Shown here: positions 45,591-61,579 of the stretch, in pieces
How the letters are laid out: the number at the start of each line of letters is the position of its first letter
Numbering within the stretch: the first letter of the stretch is position 1
Origin: Elephas maximus indicus
Taxonomy: Eukaryota; Chordata; Mammalia; Proboscidea; Elephantidae
Assembly: GCF_024166365.1 (NCBI RefSeq)
Contig: NC_064838.1
Coordinates: forward strand, 3,117,501-3,181,500
DNA length: 64,000 nt
Direction: 5' to 3'
Notes under the pieces: generated by a model
The model's database searches: none
What the model saw: the letters and a program-made list of their open reading frames with translations, nothing else
Told to the model about the DNA's origin: nothing
Made by a program: the position numbers and the translations under genes

Positions 45591-46253
45591 CCCCACTCAG
45601 AGGCAGGACAGAGATTTTATCATCCCAGAGTAGAGGTATCATCTGAAGGCAAGACGAATGCCATCTAAAAACTGCAACTTCTACTTACTAGTTACTGTTT
45701 GTTTTTGCAAAGCTGTGTAACATTTATTCCTAGTTACTGTCACTTACTACTGCTGTCCTATTAATTTTTCCAGCTTGTACTGTGTATCTCCAACCTAGCC
45801 TGTGTTATAGTTAAAAAGAAATACCCCTCAAGTGGAATCATTCTCTCACCTAGGGAAAAAGCCTTCTGAAGAAAACCTACAAGGTGCCTATATTTACTTA
45901 AAAAAATTTTTTTTCTCTTGTAGCAACCTGATCTGTTAATTTTAAAGTTTACTTGACATTGGTCTTTTTTTCTCTTCGATCCTACGCCCCACCCCAAGGC
46001 CCCCTGCTTGTCCTGGTTATTCAGCTCTCACCTATACATGAGACCATGGCTTCCTGATGCTAGAAACTCATTCTCAACACAACCTGTTTGGGGAAGATAC
46101 CCAACCAAGTGGGTCTAATGGTGCTATTGACAACACCTCCGTGTAGGTGGTCTGCTTGTCTCCCCATCTACAGGTGTTGATTCTTTTGGCCCATCAAAAA
46201 GCACTCGGAAGTGCCCTTAATGTAAATATTTGAAGTGTGTGTATGCAGGACAG
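45591..46253. other. Intergenic, no recognised feature
   Basis: Nothing gene-like or repeat-like is confidently recognised. Confidence 0.35.
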
Positions 46254-46470
46254 TCGGTTAGGTGCCGTAGAGTCGGGTTCCCACTCATAAGGACCCCATG
46301 TACAACAGAAGTGAAAGACTGCTCCATCGTCACAATCACTGTTTGAGCCCATTGTTGCAGCCACTGTGTCAATCTATCTTGTTGAGAGTCTTGCTCTTTT
46401 TCGCTGACCCTCCACTTTACCAAGCCTGAGGGACCAGGGAACTGGTCCCTCCTGACCACATGTGTACGGA
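46254..46470 (-). mobile_element. RTE LINE 3'-end fragment
   Basis: GTTAGGTGCCGTAGAGTCGG, then TGCAGCCACTGTGTCAATCT, matches the RTE tail at 386 and 990-1060 in the same orientation. It is the last transposon before the MNX1 core. Confidence 0.85.
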
Positions 46471-47489
46471 GGGGCTGAAATCCACTATCTTGCTCAGTCT
46501 GGTAAGTCTTCCGTCTTGACTTTCCAAGTGCTGCTTGCAGCAGGAGGAGATCGTACTTTCCCTTCCTCAGGCCTTAGTAGGTAAACAGGCCAGGGTCCGA
46601 ACGGGCCCCGCCTTGGGCTTATGGGTTTCGTGACGCACTTCCCCGCCCCTTCGGGCTTTCGAAGGCAGCGGGGTCGCCATGTCCTGCATGCCCCACAGAC
46701 ATTTCTCGGCAGGCAGGAAGAGCTCTGTGTCCAGGAAACGTCGCTCTGGTCCATTGCCCACGGAGGACCCTTGCAATGGCACGTGCGTCGACTTTTCCAA
46801 GCGGGTTAGTTTCTCCTCCAAGCCATGGTGGGACCTGCGGGCCGGGGGCAGAATCTGCCCTCTCCGACTTGACTGGGGGCAGGAGACTCACAGTGAGGAG
46901 TTGTGGAAGCCAAAATTCACGTCCACACTCACGTTTACGTCCCTCCACACACACACACCTGAAAGGCACGGGAAGTCCAAGAGGAGATAAGACAGATTTA
47001 ACCTGCAAAGGGTTGGCACCGGGGAAAGCAAAGCTCTTCCGCCTGCGTCTTGGACAACCCTGAGCAGGGCCCGGGGACCATAATGATCTTCTCTGCCGCT
47101 GTCCCTTGGCAGAGCAGCCCATCTGGACCCAGGGCGTGGAAATTTAGGAGCATGGGACGATAGGCTCCCAGACGCAGAAGGTGAATGAGCCTGCTGGCTC
47201 CAGGAGGTTCGCTTCTAGAGCCAGGGTTGTGCGTCTGCTCACAATCCCTGCCACCGCCTACTGCCTCGGAAGCGGGACTCGGGCGCTGGCCGCTTGTCCC
47301 GCGTTGCGCGTAAACCCCGCGGAAGGACAAGCCGGGACTCTCAGGTGGAGCCTCCAAGTTTTGCGACCGTGGCAGCTGTCCTAGCCCCCGCAATCGTAGC
47401 CAGACCCCAGCAGTTTTAGGACCCCGCAGCTCCAGGCCAGCGGGCGGGGGCGGGCCGTGCGCTCAGACAGTGACAGGTGAGCACCGCGG

Positions 47490-47550
47490 CCAATGGCTCA
47501 GGCCGCCGCCGGCACCTCCCCCGGGCGCCCCCTGGGCCGCGCCCGCCAAT
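47490..47550 (+). promoter_or_regulatory. MNX1: MNX1 proximal promoter with two CCAAT boxes
   Basis: CCAAT motifs occur at 47490-47494 (GGCCAATGG) and 47546-47550 (GCCAATCGG), 56 bp apart and on the same strand. Both have flanks typical of NF-Y sites. No TATA box is seen, which fits a CpG-island promoter. The transcription start is probably 47.6-47.7 kb, but this is inferred. Confidence 0.55.
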
Positions 47551-47765
47551 CGGCTGCCGCGCTGCGCCTTCAAGTGAGAAGAGTTGGGCGCCCGGCTCCT
47601 TACTACGGCACCAGCGACATTTTGCAGTGGGTGCCCGAAGGGCTGGAGGGCAGAGCACCCGGGCTCTGCGGACCGGCGCGCAGCCGCCTGGTCGAGTGAG
47701 TTTGGGCGAGTCCGAGCGAACGAGTGGTGTGCAAACGCGCCTGGGGCCGGGGAGCAGGCGCCACC

Positions 47766-47783
47766 ATGGTCACTCTCGGCTGA
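47766..47783 (+). CDS. Upstream ORF in the MNX1 leader (5 codons)
   Basis: ATG at 47766 has a near-perfect Kozak context (GCGCCACCATGG). The frame is MVTLG then TGA at 47781-47783. It ends 151 bases before the MNX1 start codon, whose own context is weaker (C at -3, G at +4). If transcription starts upstream of 47766, ribosomes would often translate this peptide first and reach MNX1 by reinitiation, giving translational control. Whether the leader includes it is inferred from the usual length of MNX1 leaders. Confidence 0.5.
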   Translation: MVTLG

Positions 47784-47934
47784 ATCCCGGCAGCGAATCT
47801 GATTCTTAGCAACTACTACTCTACTCCTACTCACAACCCCGGGGCTGGCCACCTCCACGCACAGACGCAGCAAGCCCTCCCACGGCCACCACCACCTTCC
47901 ACTAGCCCCTGCACGCCAGCCCCTAAACGAGCAG

Positions 47935-52953
<5,019 letters not shown>

Positions 52954-53755
52954 GAGCCCCCTGCACCGGCAGGGACCGGGTGGGGGCGGCAGGAGGCTCG
53001 GCCTGGCCCCTGCCCCACGGGTCGGTCCAGGTGGGAGAGGCAGAGCGCGCCCTGCCGGGTGCCCACTGCGACCTGAGTAGACGAGGAGGCTGTGGATGGG
53101 TCGCTTTCTCTCGACCTCCGGCTCCGGCTTTCGACCCGGCGGGTCCCACCTCCCCTGCGGCCTCCGACCCCTCTAGGGCCTGCGCGCCAGGTCTCCACGG
53201 TCTCCGCCTCGGATCTTCTGACAGGGGCTTGGAGCACTCAGTCTCTGGGCTTGCCAGGCCTGGCGGCCTTCCGATTTTGGCCTAGCACCTCTTCTGTTTT
53301 CAAGGGACAGAGAAAGGGAGCCCCCTGGGCTTCAAACGTGAACTCTTTTTCTTTTTAATGTAATTGGTTAGTGTTGGGGCCGGGGAGGTGTTTGTGAGAA
53401 GAACCAACCAATACCAGAAGATGCCTCCCATCTTCGCCCCATCAGAGAAGGTGAAAACCTACAGTGTTAAACGACCTTTGAAACTTGAAACGGTCTCTGG
53501 AAATGCCGTTCTTGCGCTGAGTGTTGCGGGGGGGGGGGGTGGGGGGGAGGTTTGTGCTTATGTATCTTAGGGGAAAAACACTTAATGTCATGAGCATTCA
53601 AACTGATGGAACTCAAAACTGTACTGTCTTTATTTTTGTATACTGTATTTATATATGAAAAGAAGCGTCTACTTATGCATGCTAAATTATTATTTAGCTT
53701 CTCCCATCGCCCATGATGGAATGTAAAATAAATCGGTTTTTTACTGGATGAGAGT
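52954..53755 (+). other. MNX1: MNX1 3' UTR
   Basis: About 800 bp from the stop to just past the AATAAA at 53727-53732. It includes a G-run at 53528-53550 and an AT-rich, probably conserved end (TTTATTTTTGTATACTGTAT, TTATTATTTAGCTTCTCCCA). Confidence 0.7.
53727..53732 (+). terminator. MNX1: MNX1 polyadenylation signal
   Basis: AATAAA within ATGTAAAATAAATCGG, followed at about 20-60 bases by T- and GT-containing sequence. A second AATAAA at about 54413 could give a longer transcript. Confidence 0.75.
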
Positions 53756-54480
53756 ACAAATCTTTTGAGGATGTTTTATGAAAACAGGTTTTACTATTTT
53801 CTGTTTTGTTGAAACGGGGAGGGGGCGAGTGAGGAGGTTGTCTATGCTGTTATTGACAGCAGAGGTAGTGGTGTGGGCTGAAATCAATCGGAAATGGGTG
53901 TTGGTTAAGTCATCTCCCCTCTAGGTCCTGAGGTGGGGGGCGAGGAACCTTGGTTCCCAATGGCTGGGCTGCCGCAGGTGTGAAGTGTTGTCTAAAATAG
54001 GTGAGCACCAGGTGTTAACCCATATCCAGGGTTCCTAGCTCATGTCTGTGGTCCGGATGCCGGAGGGGAGTAACTTTGGATGCCAATGCGTATTTATTTC
54101 CTTAATTCCTTGGGGATCTTCGTGCTTCATTGGTGCTCCAGAAGCGGACATACATTATTTGAATGTTTCAGAAAATAAACTGTCAATGACTAGACTTCAG
54201 TGGCACTTGGGTATGCGCTGTTTATACACTTTCCCGAATGCGCTGAATGGCGCTTTACTTCTTTTTCCCGTCGATTCCAGCCCTCTTTCCCTTCAGAATC
54301 TTCTTTACGTTGGCCTTGGACAGTTTTCTTGGATCAGTGCAAATGTCCTCGGTGAGGACAGTCGGCTGGCGGCAGGAACGCTTCACACCAGGGCTGCGAT
54401 GACTTTGGATTAATAAACCTCTGCATTGTGTCCCATCAATCACTGGGGGCTGCGCTAGGCCTGCTGGCCATGTGCTGTGC
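53756..54480. other. Downstream flank with unexplained short ORFs
   Basis: No repeat is recognised. A 123-codon plus frame (54042-54413) and a 75-codon minus frame (54255-54482) overlap. The minus frame ends in a basic sequence KKILKGKRAGIDGKKK before a TAA, and a possible splice acceptor (CCGCCAG) precedes its last 34 codons. Neither product is recognised. In humans NOM1 converges on MNX1 from this side, but a match to it is not established. Confidence 0.25.
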
Positions 54481-54859
54481 ACATGCTGGACTCAAACCCG
54501 CCTCCTAGCCTGGGGCTGTAGCTGCTTGGGCAGCTGCCAGCCGCGCCGCTGCAGCTCCCAAGACCCAAGCGGCTGCCCCTTCGCGGGGCGGGCGATACAG
54601 TGACCCCGCGCGACCCGGCGCGTCTTCCGGCTCTCACGCACCCACTGCCCATCACTGATCTAAAGACCTCTCCTGTGGTAGACGAGACCCGCGATCAGGC
54701 TGCACTTGGTTCTTTCCTCCCTCTCGCCTTTCTTCCCTTCCTTTATTCCTTATTTTTTTCACTCCCTTTCTCTCTTTTACAAACACCTGGGCGTCCGGGT
54801 AAGCAGTCTGCTCCCCAAGCCTCCCGTCTCTGCCGCCTCCTCTTCTGTCCAGCTGATAA

Positions 54860-55000
54860 ATGAGTTCAGAAGGGCCTGGCGTTTCATTTAGGTGATTACT
54901 GCTCGGACGAGCGCGGCCACTCCTCTACCTAAGGGGCCCGGGTGAGATTAATATCCTTTCTGGCAGCTCATTATCACCCCGAGCTCCTTCCATAAAAACC
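54860..55000. promoter_or_regulatory. Candidate conserved downstream block
   Basis: GTGAGATTAATATCCTTTCT and GCAGCTCATTATCACCCC are AT-rich, CpG-retaining motifs in otherwise GC-rich DNA. This is a candidate regulatory element only. Confidence 0.3.
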
Positions 55001-55689
55001 AATCTCAGCCCAGGCCGGGGCGGGGCGCGGCGAGCCTCAGGGAGCGAAGTGAGAAGAAGCGTGTTGGGAGGGGGCGGGAGGGCGCCTCGGGGTCCAAAGG
55101 TGCCTTTGGGGAACAAGGACTGGTTTTTCAACCGGCAGGGAAGGGAAAAGTCCCAAGAAAAGGGGTTTGGTAAAATGAGAGAGAGGTTTCTTTTCTGGGT
55201 TTAAAAATATCTGCAACCCGTGTATATCACTTTTTAATTTCCAACACATTGGTCGAATGAAGTTCAGCCTGAAGCAATCTCTTGAGCGGCTGGCTCCACA
55301 TCTGGGGGTTATTTCTCCCCTGAGCTCGGCGGCCTAGCCTGGGATTTCTCTCAACCAGCAACCAGAGAAGGAGAAAGGTCTGGGCCTGGAAAGGGGGTGT
55401 AATATCCGGCCTGGATTCTTAGAGGCATGGGGAGCTCAGGGGAGCCTTAGGCCTCAGCGAAGACTCTGGCCCTCCAAAACAAGGATCAGATCCTAGGCTT
55501 CTACTTCGAGGTTCCAGACTCGTGAACCGGCCCGCTGAGTCTGGGACAAAGAGGGGAAGGTGCTTAAAAAGAAAAAAAGGATATTTTTTGGAAACACCCC
55601 TCCACTCCTCAAGTAAAGCCAGGCCCACCCAGGTTTGGAGCAGGAAGGATTTGGCTCCTCTGGCGGGCTCCGGGTGAAGGCTGGACCCA

Positions 55690-55890
55690 CGAGCAGCCCC
55701 GGCATCTCCAGCCAGCTGCTTCATCGCGGCGGAATTTATCTCGCTAATAAATTTAATGATCAATTCATTCTTGTCACAGTAGCTCTTCCCCAAATCAATT
55801 ATAGCAAATTTAAATATAATCACTGGCTCGTCCTCACCCACTCCGGGCACGGTGAACAATTCATTCCGGCTAATGAATGGTTGGAGGCCC
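55690..55890. promoter_or_regulatory. Candidate conserved enhancer block downstream of MNX1
   Basis: Repeat-free AT-rich island in GC-rich DNA with GCTAATAAATTTAATGATCA, CCAAATCAATTATAGCAAAT and CGGCTAATGAATGG. The dense TAAT/ATCAATTA cores are like those of blocks upstream of the gene. Confidence 0.45.
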
Positions 55891-57249
55891 TGCTCTGCTC
55901 AGACTCACAGTGCGCGCCCCCCGCCCTGAGGGCGCCTCGCTTCTGCGTGCTGCCTCAGCTCAACCTGAGGGCGGCGGAGCAGCACCGAGGCTTCCGAACC
56001 GCACTCCAGGAAGGAAGCCTGTTCAGCAAAAACGATCTCGTTTCCAGGACCCTGGAGTCAGGTTTACGCAGTCAGAGCCCAGAGGGAGACTAAAGCGTGT
56101 TTTTTTTTTTTTTTTTTCCTTCCCTATACATGCACCCAGGCTTCCTCCTCCAAAAATTAACATTGCTCTCGCGGCTATATGCACCTCCAGGAATCGAGGG
56201 CCTGTTTATTTCACCTTCCTAACTAAACAGGAGCAAGAGTGCGAGGTGTAGACGCTGACCGGCCCAAAGCTGACCCACAGTCCCCTGGGATCCTCGCCGG
56301 TCTCCCTTTCCCAGCCAAGAGTCCGCCTCGGCTCGCGCTTCCTGAGCTCTAACTAGTGGTCCTCCTCCACCCTCCACTGGAAGCGGCATCTCTGCCGCAG
56401 GCAAGCGTTTTCAGCGAGTGCGGGGCGGGGCTTTGCGTGCGGAAATGTATGTGTATCGAATTCTTTTTTCTAATAGGAGAAAAACAAACAGATCTCTCTT
56501 CCAGCCCTGGCGAAGGTCTGGCCGCAGGGTCAGAGACCGGCGCCCGAGGTCTCTGATTCACTACAGGGAAGCGCAAGCAGCCAAGTTGGCTCCGGCGGCT
56601 GCTGGTCCCGAAGGCATCGGCGACGTGTGAAAACCATTAGAATGTGAAGGAAGTTAACCTGTCCTTTCGGCAGCCTTGCCGTCCCCAACCAGGTCCCAGA
56701 CGTAAGTCGCCTTCGAAAGATCAGCTCCAAAGTCAGCCACTCTCTCTTCTTAACAAAGAAAAGGCAGACTTGCTGCAGGAGATCTGAGTAACACAGAAGG
56801 GCGTAGGAAGAACGCAAAGCTCCCCCGAAGGCCCACCGCCAGGAGTCCACACCTTCGACTTCTGCAGCCTCGCTGTTGCGCTAGTGAAGCACTGTGGCCG
56901 CACCGAGAGGCCCAGGCTCCGTTGTTGCCCAGGAAGTTCCCCCAGCACCTTCCAGGTTACAGTGTTAACTGGGCCTGGGGCCTTCCCTGCCCCTTGGGTC
57001 TGGAGGGTAGTTCCGAGTTCCTGACCTCCCGCCCGAGTCCGCTCTCGGGACGCCCCGGCCCAGGACTGGCCAGGGCGGGGTCCACGCTCCCAGGAGTGGG
57101 GAGTCTCCTCCCGGAGCGCGGCGCCGAGGTGCGGGAGAGGACGCAGCAGGCCAGGCCGCGGGCCGCGTGTCGCCGGCAGAGCCAAGGGGACTCGGCTGCA
57201 GCGAGGGGTGTGGGCGACGCCGGGGAAAGCTCCGCGCGGGACGCCGGCG

Positions 57250-57640
57250 CTCTTCGCCCGCAGGTATCAAAGTCCTGTGGGTGTATTGTGTCTCTCTCAA
57301 TAAAACTAATCCCTTGAAAGGTATGACCTCTCCCAAGAATGCTGCAGTGTTCCAGATTACAAGGGCAAATATGTTTTTCAGATTTCGTTTTTATGGTCGG
57401 ATTGAAGTTTATTTTCCATAATAGGGCACCTAATAAAACTCATAAAGCTCTGTCAGGCCTCCAGCTGGTGGCCTCATTTAACACTTTCACTTCATAAATC
57501 ATTTTACAACTTGCCAGGTGTTTCCAAAACGGGAAGCAAACAAGAAAAAGCTAAAGCGAATAGGAACGCCTCTGGAGTCCGCTCTTTTTGTAAGCACCCA
57601 AACAAAACTGTGTGATTGTTCCCAGGGTTTGGGGGCGCAG
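57250..57640. promoter_or_regulatory. Candidate conserved enhancer block, far downstream
   Basis: Single-copy AT-rich block between CpG islands with CATAAA-type motifs (AAACTCATAAAGCTCTGT, CACTTCATAAATCATTTTAC), suggestive of caudal/HOX sites, and a CAGCTGG E-box near 57462. No transposon is recognised. Confidence 0.4.
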
Positions 57641-58520
57641 GGAAGGGGGGGCTCCAGGACCGAAAGTGCCGCGTCTGCCTGGGTCCTCGCCCTTCGCTCG
57701 CTCACCCGGCCAGGGGTCATAAAAGGCCAGGAGCGGATTAGGGTGGACTCTTCCCGAAAGCAGAGTAATCACCACCTCCCATCCCACCTTCCTGCCTCCA
57801 CGCGGGTCCCCCCCACCCTGGGGAGAGGACACTGAAAAGGGAGCTGACCCGGAGCCCCAAAGAGGACCGCAGCCCCTCCACATCCCTGGCGCGGGGACCA
57901 CCTCGAGGCCAAAGCGGGGTCCCAGCGTCGGAATCGGCGACGAGGGAGGGGACGGTGCGGGCCTGCTTGGGGACCGCTCCGGCCTCGCAGCGCTCACCTC
58001 TTGGCCCCGACCTCTTGGCTTCCGGGCCTGGCCCTCGCGTCCCCGCTCCGACCCCTGCATTCCGCGGCCCGCGCACCTGGCTGCCCCTCTGGCCTCCTCC
58101 AGTGAGTGTACACAAGGGCCGGGACAATGGTTGGGCTCCTCGGGGCCATTGTCCGCCGACGCTCCGGGGGCCAAAGGGTGCGGTCCCTGGGCAGGCGGCC
58201 GCGGCAAGGGCAGGCGGGGGCCGCGCCGGCGAGGAGGGCCGGGCCTGCAGGGCAGCGGGGCCTTTGCGGGTTTACCCAGCTGGGAGCAGGAACAAAGGCC
58301 CCGGGGCCCCTTATCTCTGGCTGCGGAGGCGGCGGCAGCTCAGGCCCGGGCCCAGCGGGCCAACCTTGTCAACAGGGGGCGAAGCACCTGGGCACGGGGT
58401 CAGACCTGGGGCGCGAGGCTGCGAAGGGCCCGGGGTGGGGGCTTGGGGGAGGGGGTCCCGCGCTCCCACCGCCCTGGTCCGTGGGGCCGAAACCCGCCTT
58501 CCTACAGAAGACTAGAGGGA
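57640..58520. promoter_or_regulatory. CpG island with paired SOX-like sites
   Basis: High GC and CpG density. GGACAATGG (58122-58130) and CCATTGTCC (58146-58154) form a perfect 9-bp inverted pair of SOX-type motifs with a 15-bp spacer. Long overlapping frames on both strands (for example 57551-58207 minus) reflect composition; no domain is recognised. Confidence 0.45.
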
Positions 58521-59157
58521 GAAGATCCTAGGACTGTAGTGGGGGCGACCGGAGCTTGCTTTGTTTTGCTGTGGTTTGTCAGAATTGTGTAAATTCTCCG
58601 CGTCTCAAGAGGAGTCTGCTCCTACATCCCCCAAGGATGCAGTGACGCTGGAGCCAAATTTCCCCTCTGGGCGAGAGGAGATTTCTGGACCAGTATTGCT
58701 CAGGCCACGGGTCCCAAAGACCTCATTATGGAGGGCATTTAAATAAGGATTTCTGAGAGCCAGAGAGGAAAACATTGACGTGTTCGTTCAGAATAAGGAC
58801 TAACTCTGTGGCAGAGGAAGTTGTGAGGGACGAGTGACAACCAAAGCTCTCCTTGAAAGACAACTGTCTGTTGCACGTTGCAGACAGGGTTCCACGAAGG
58901 AGCGCTTTCCCTCCGGCTCCGCGACAACCCGGGGTAAAGCCGGGGAGGTTCAGCTGCCTTGTGCAAACTGCATTTCTGCTGTTGTTGATTCTTCTTCTAA
59001 ACTTAGGCCATGTAAACTCTGTGTGGTTCCAGTCCTTTATAATACAGGGGTCAGCACTGTAAAGGAAAACTTGAAACTTTCATTAAACAGATAAATTTCT
59101 AATTGTGTTTTTGCCCAGGTCTACGACAGTTATCTTTTCACCGGCAGGGTCAATTTA
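58521..59157. other. Intergenic, no recognised feature
   Basis: No gene or confident repeat is recognised. This is the end of the repeat-poor core. Confidence 0.35.
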
Positions 59158-59300
59158 TCCACTTGGCTGATTTATTTCTGGGAGGCAGCATCCTCCGTGG
59201 ATAAGAGCACTGCCTTTAGCTTCCCATAAATCCTCAGTTAGGCACCTTCTGACCCTGGTAACTTTACATCTCCATCTGCAGTTATTTTCACCCACAAAAC
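59158..59300 (+). repeat. MIR-like fragment
   Basis: GATAAGAGCACTGCCTTTAG to CACCCACAAAACAGAGATAA has MIR-like order. Confidence 0.45.
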
Positions 59301-59319
59301 AGAGATAATAACATCTAAC

Positions 59320-59640
59320 ACAATGTTCATTCATTCACTCATTCATTCAACCAATATTTGAGTACCCATTATATCCTAGACACTGTCTATTGCCCTTGGG
59401 ATATACTAGTAAGTAAAACAAAGACCTCTGCCCTCCTGGAGTTAAACACTGTAGTGAGAAGAGAGAGACAACAAATAGCAAGCATAATCAATATGTGAAT
59501 TATATGGTAGAAAAAGTGTTTGTAAGGTTATACGTACGGTTGTAGATTACTGTAAAGTAAGGCTGAAGGACATGAGAGATGGGAAACATTTAGCACGGTA
59601 CCTGCACCATGGTAAACACATAACAAGTGGCAGCTGTTAC
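59320..59640 (-). repeat. L2-like 3' end
   Basis: TTCATTCATTCACTCATTCA then CCAATATTTGAGTACCCATT is the reverse complement of an L2 3' end, continuing with AAAGACCTCTGCCCTCCTGG. Confidence 0.65.
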
Positions 59641-59832
59641 TATGAAAATCGCTAATGCTGTAAGACTCCATGAGTTCTTTCAGTATGTGCTGGGGATGTG
59701 ATAAATTGGGTTATTGCTTAGGCTGTGTTTAAAATGGGTCGTAGGAGAGAGTTAGGGACCTTTAAGAATTGTGGAGAATATTTCTCTGGAGTGCACAAAT
59801 GATATTCATGTAATGATTCAAATTGTTCCTAA

Positions 59833-60311
59833 CCAGCAGGAGAACAGGGGAATGCAGACCTCAGATTCTCATAAAAAGACCAGACTTAATGGTCTGACTG
59901 AGACTAGAAGGACCCCAGAGGTCATGGTCCCCAAACCTTCTTTTAGCCCAAGACAGGAACCATTCCCAAAGCCAACTCTTCAGACAGAGATTGGACTGGA
60001 CTTTAAAAAAAAATTTTTTTTTCTTTTTTTTTTGGGATAGAAAATGATACTGGTGAAGAGTGAGCTTCTTGGCTCAAGTAGACACATGAGGCTATGTGGG
60101 CAGCTCCTGTCTGGAGGGGAGATGAGAGGGCAGAGGGGGGTGAGAAGCTGGCTGAATGGACGCGGAGATACAGGGTGGAGAGGAGGAGTGTGCTGTCTCA
60201 TTAGGGGGAGAGCAACTAGGCGTACATAGTAAGATGTATACAACTTTTTGTAACAGACTGACTTGATCTGTAAACTTTCACTTAAATACAATAAATTAAA
60301 AAAAATAAAAA
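59833..60311 (+). mobile_element. 5'-truncated L1 3' end with target duplication
   Basis: Matches the L1 3' UTR seen at 27990-28487 (GACCAGACTTAATGGTCTGA, AAGATGTATACAACTTTTTG). Flanking tgttcctaa occurs at 59824-59832 and 60312-60320. It is the third L1 3' end of this family in the window. Confidence 0.85.
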
Positions 60312-60635
60312 TGTTCCTAATGGCTATGGTGGAATAAATATCCCAGAAAACCCACTAAGAGAGGCGTATGTAGGTGATGGGAGTGGGAGTTTTGAGAGAT
60401 AAATACAGGTTACATGAATGATTTCTTAATTTTAATAATTAATCCACACATAGAACCCTGCTCCAGAAAACAAAGACAAAATTTTCACATAAAATGATTT
60501 TCTTCCAGTTCCAGAGAACTAGGAAGATCTATGGATCTATGGAAAAGGAATCTCACAAGCAATAGTCCAGCCCAGGCACAAATTCTCATTTACAAGCCCA
60601 GAGGAATCTGCTGACTGTCCTTCATTCCTTGAGGC

Positions 60636-61060
60636 TTTTTTTTTTTTTAATTGTGGTAAACATACATGTAACAAAACATTTGCCAGTTCAGCAATCTTTC
60701 ATTTACAGTTCAGTGACAGCCTATGTTCATCGTGGTGTTTAACTCTCGCCCTAACCCATTCCCAAAATTTTACACAGTAATTCTCAGTGTCCCCTAAGCA
60801 TTAAGCCCTCCTTTCCCCTTCCCTCCCTCCTACACCTGGTAACCACTCAGGAACTTGGTCCCTATACACCTGCCTTTTCTAGATATTTCATATAAACGGG
60901 AGCATACAATATCTGCCTTTCGCGGCTGAGGATCATCCATGTTGTGGCACCTATCTTTTCGGCACGTGACTTCTCTTTACGACTGAGTACCATTCCATTG
61001 TATGTATATGTACCACATTTTATTTATCCATTCACCTCCTGAAGGACTTGTAGGCTGACC
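60636..61060 (-). repeat. Old L1 3'-end fragment
   Basis: TTTAATTGTGGTAAACATAC to CCATTGTATGTATATGTACC and TTATTTATCCATTCACCTCC matches the familiar reverse complement of old L1M 3' sequence. Confidence 0.7.
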
Positions 61061-61299
61061 CCACCTTTTGGCTGTTCATTCCTGGAGCATCTAACGACCC
61101 CAGATGCCTGGTCCACCCAGGCCTGCCGTCTCCACAGCATGCGTGAGAGCTGACTCTGACTTCCACGCATTCGCACGTCATGTTCTGCTTACCTGGGCAC
61201 CTGCCATGCTTGCTTTTCCTAATCGTCTCCATTCTTCCAGATGGCTTCAAATCTGTCTCCCCACAAGTTCAGTTACTGTGCACAGAGCAGCAGAGAGTA

Positions 61300-61372
61300 G
61301 AGGCTAAGGGCAGAGACCCTGGCCAGGCTGCCTGGGCTTGAATTCTGGCTGGCTCTATATATATATATTTTT
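61300..61372 (+). repeat. MIR element, 5' part (split by SINE)
   Basis: CCTGGGCTTGAATTCTGGCT precedes the SINE; the MIR continues at about 61594-61760 (CCCAGTTTCCCCACCTGTAA). Confidence 0.7.
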
Positions 61373-61386
61373 TTCTATCACTTACT

Positions 61387-61579
61387 GGGAACCCTGGTGG
61401 TGTAGTGGTTAAGTGCTGCGGCTGCTAACCAAGAGGTCGGCAGTTCGAATCCGCCAGGCATTCCTTGGAAACTCTATGGGGCAGTTCTACCCTGTCCTCT
61501 AGGGTCGCTAGGAGTCGGAATCGATTTGAGGAGTCGGAATCGATTTGATGGCAGTGGGTTTCGTTTTTTTGAGGGAGGG
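61387..61579 (+). mobile_element. AfroSINE with perfect target duplication and internal duplication
   Basis: GGGAACCCTGGTGGTGTAGT head with box A TAGTGGTTAAGTGC and box B GCAGTTCGAATCC. The 14-nt ttctatcacttact flanks it at 61373-61386 and 61580-61593. The tail motif GAGTCGGAATCGATTTGA is tandemly repeated (about 61511-61548). Low divergence suggests a young copy. Confidence 0.95.

Noticed and set aside
57551-58592. Overlapping long ORFs on both strands in the downstream CpG island
   Set aside because: High GC removes stop codons in all frames; products are Pro/Gly/Arg-rich without a domain.
61400-61455. tRNA-like sequence with box A and box B
   Set aside because: It is the head of an AfroSINE, not a tRNA gene; no cloverleaf with an anticodon arm is preserved.
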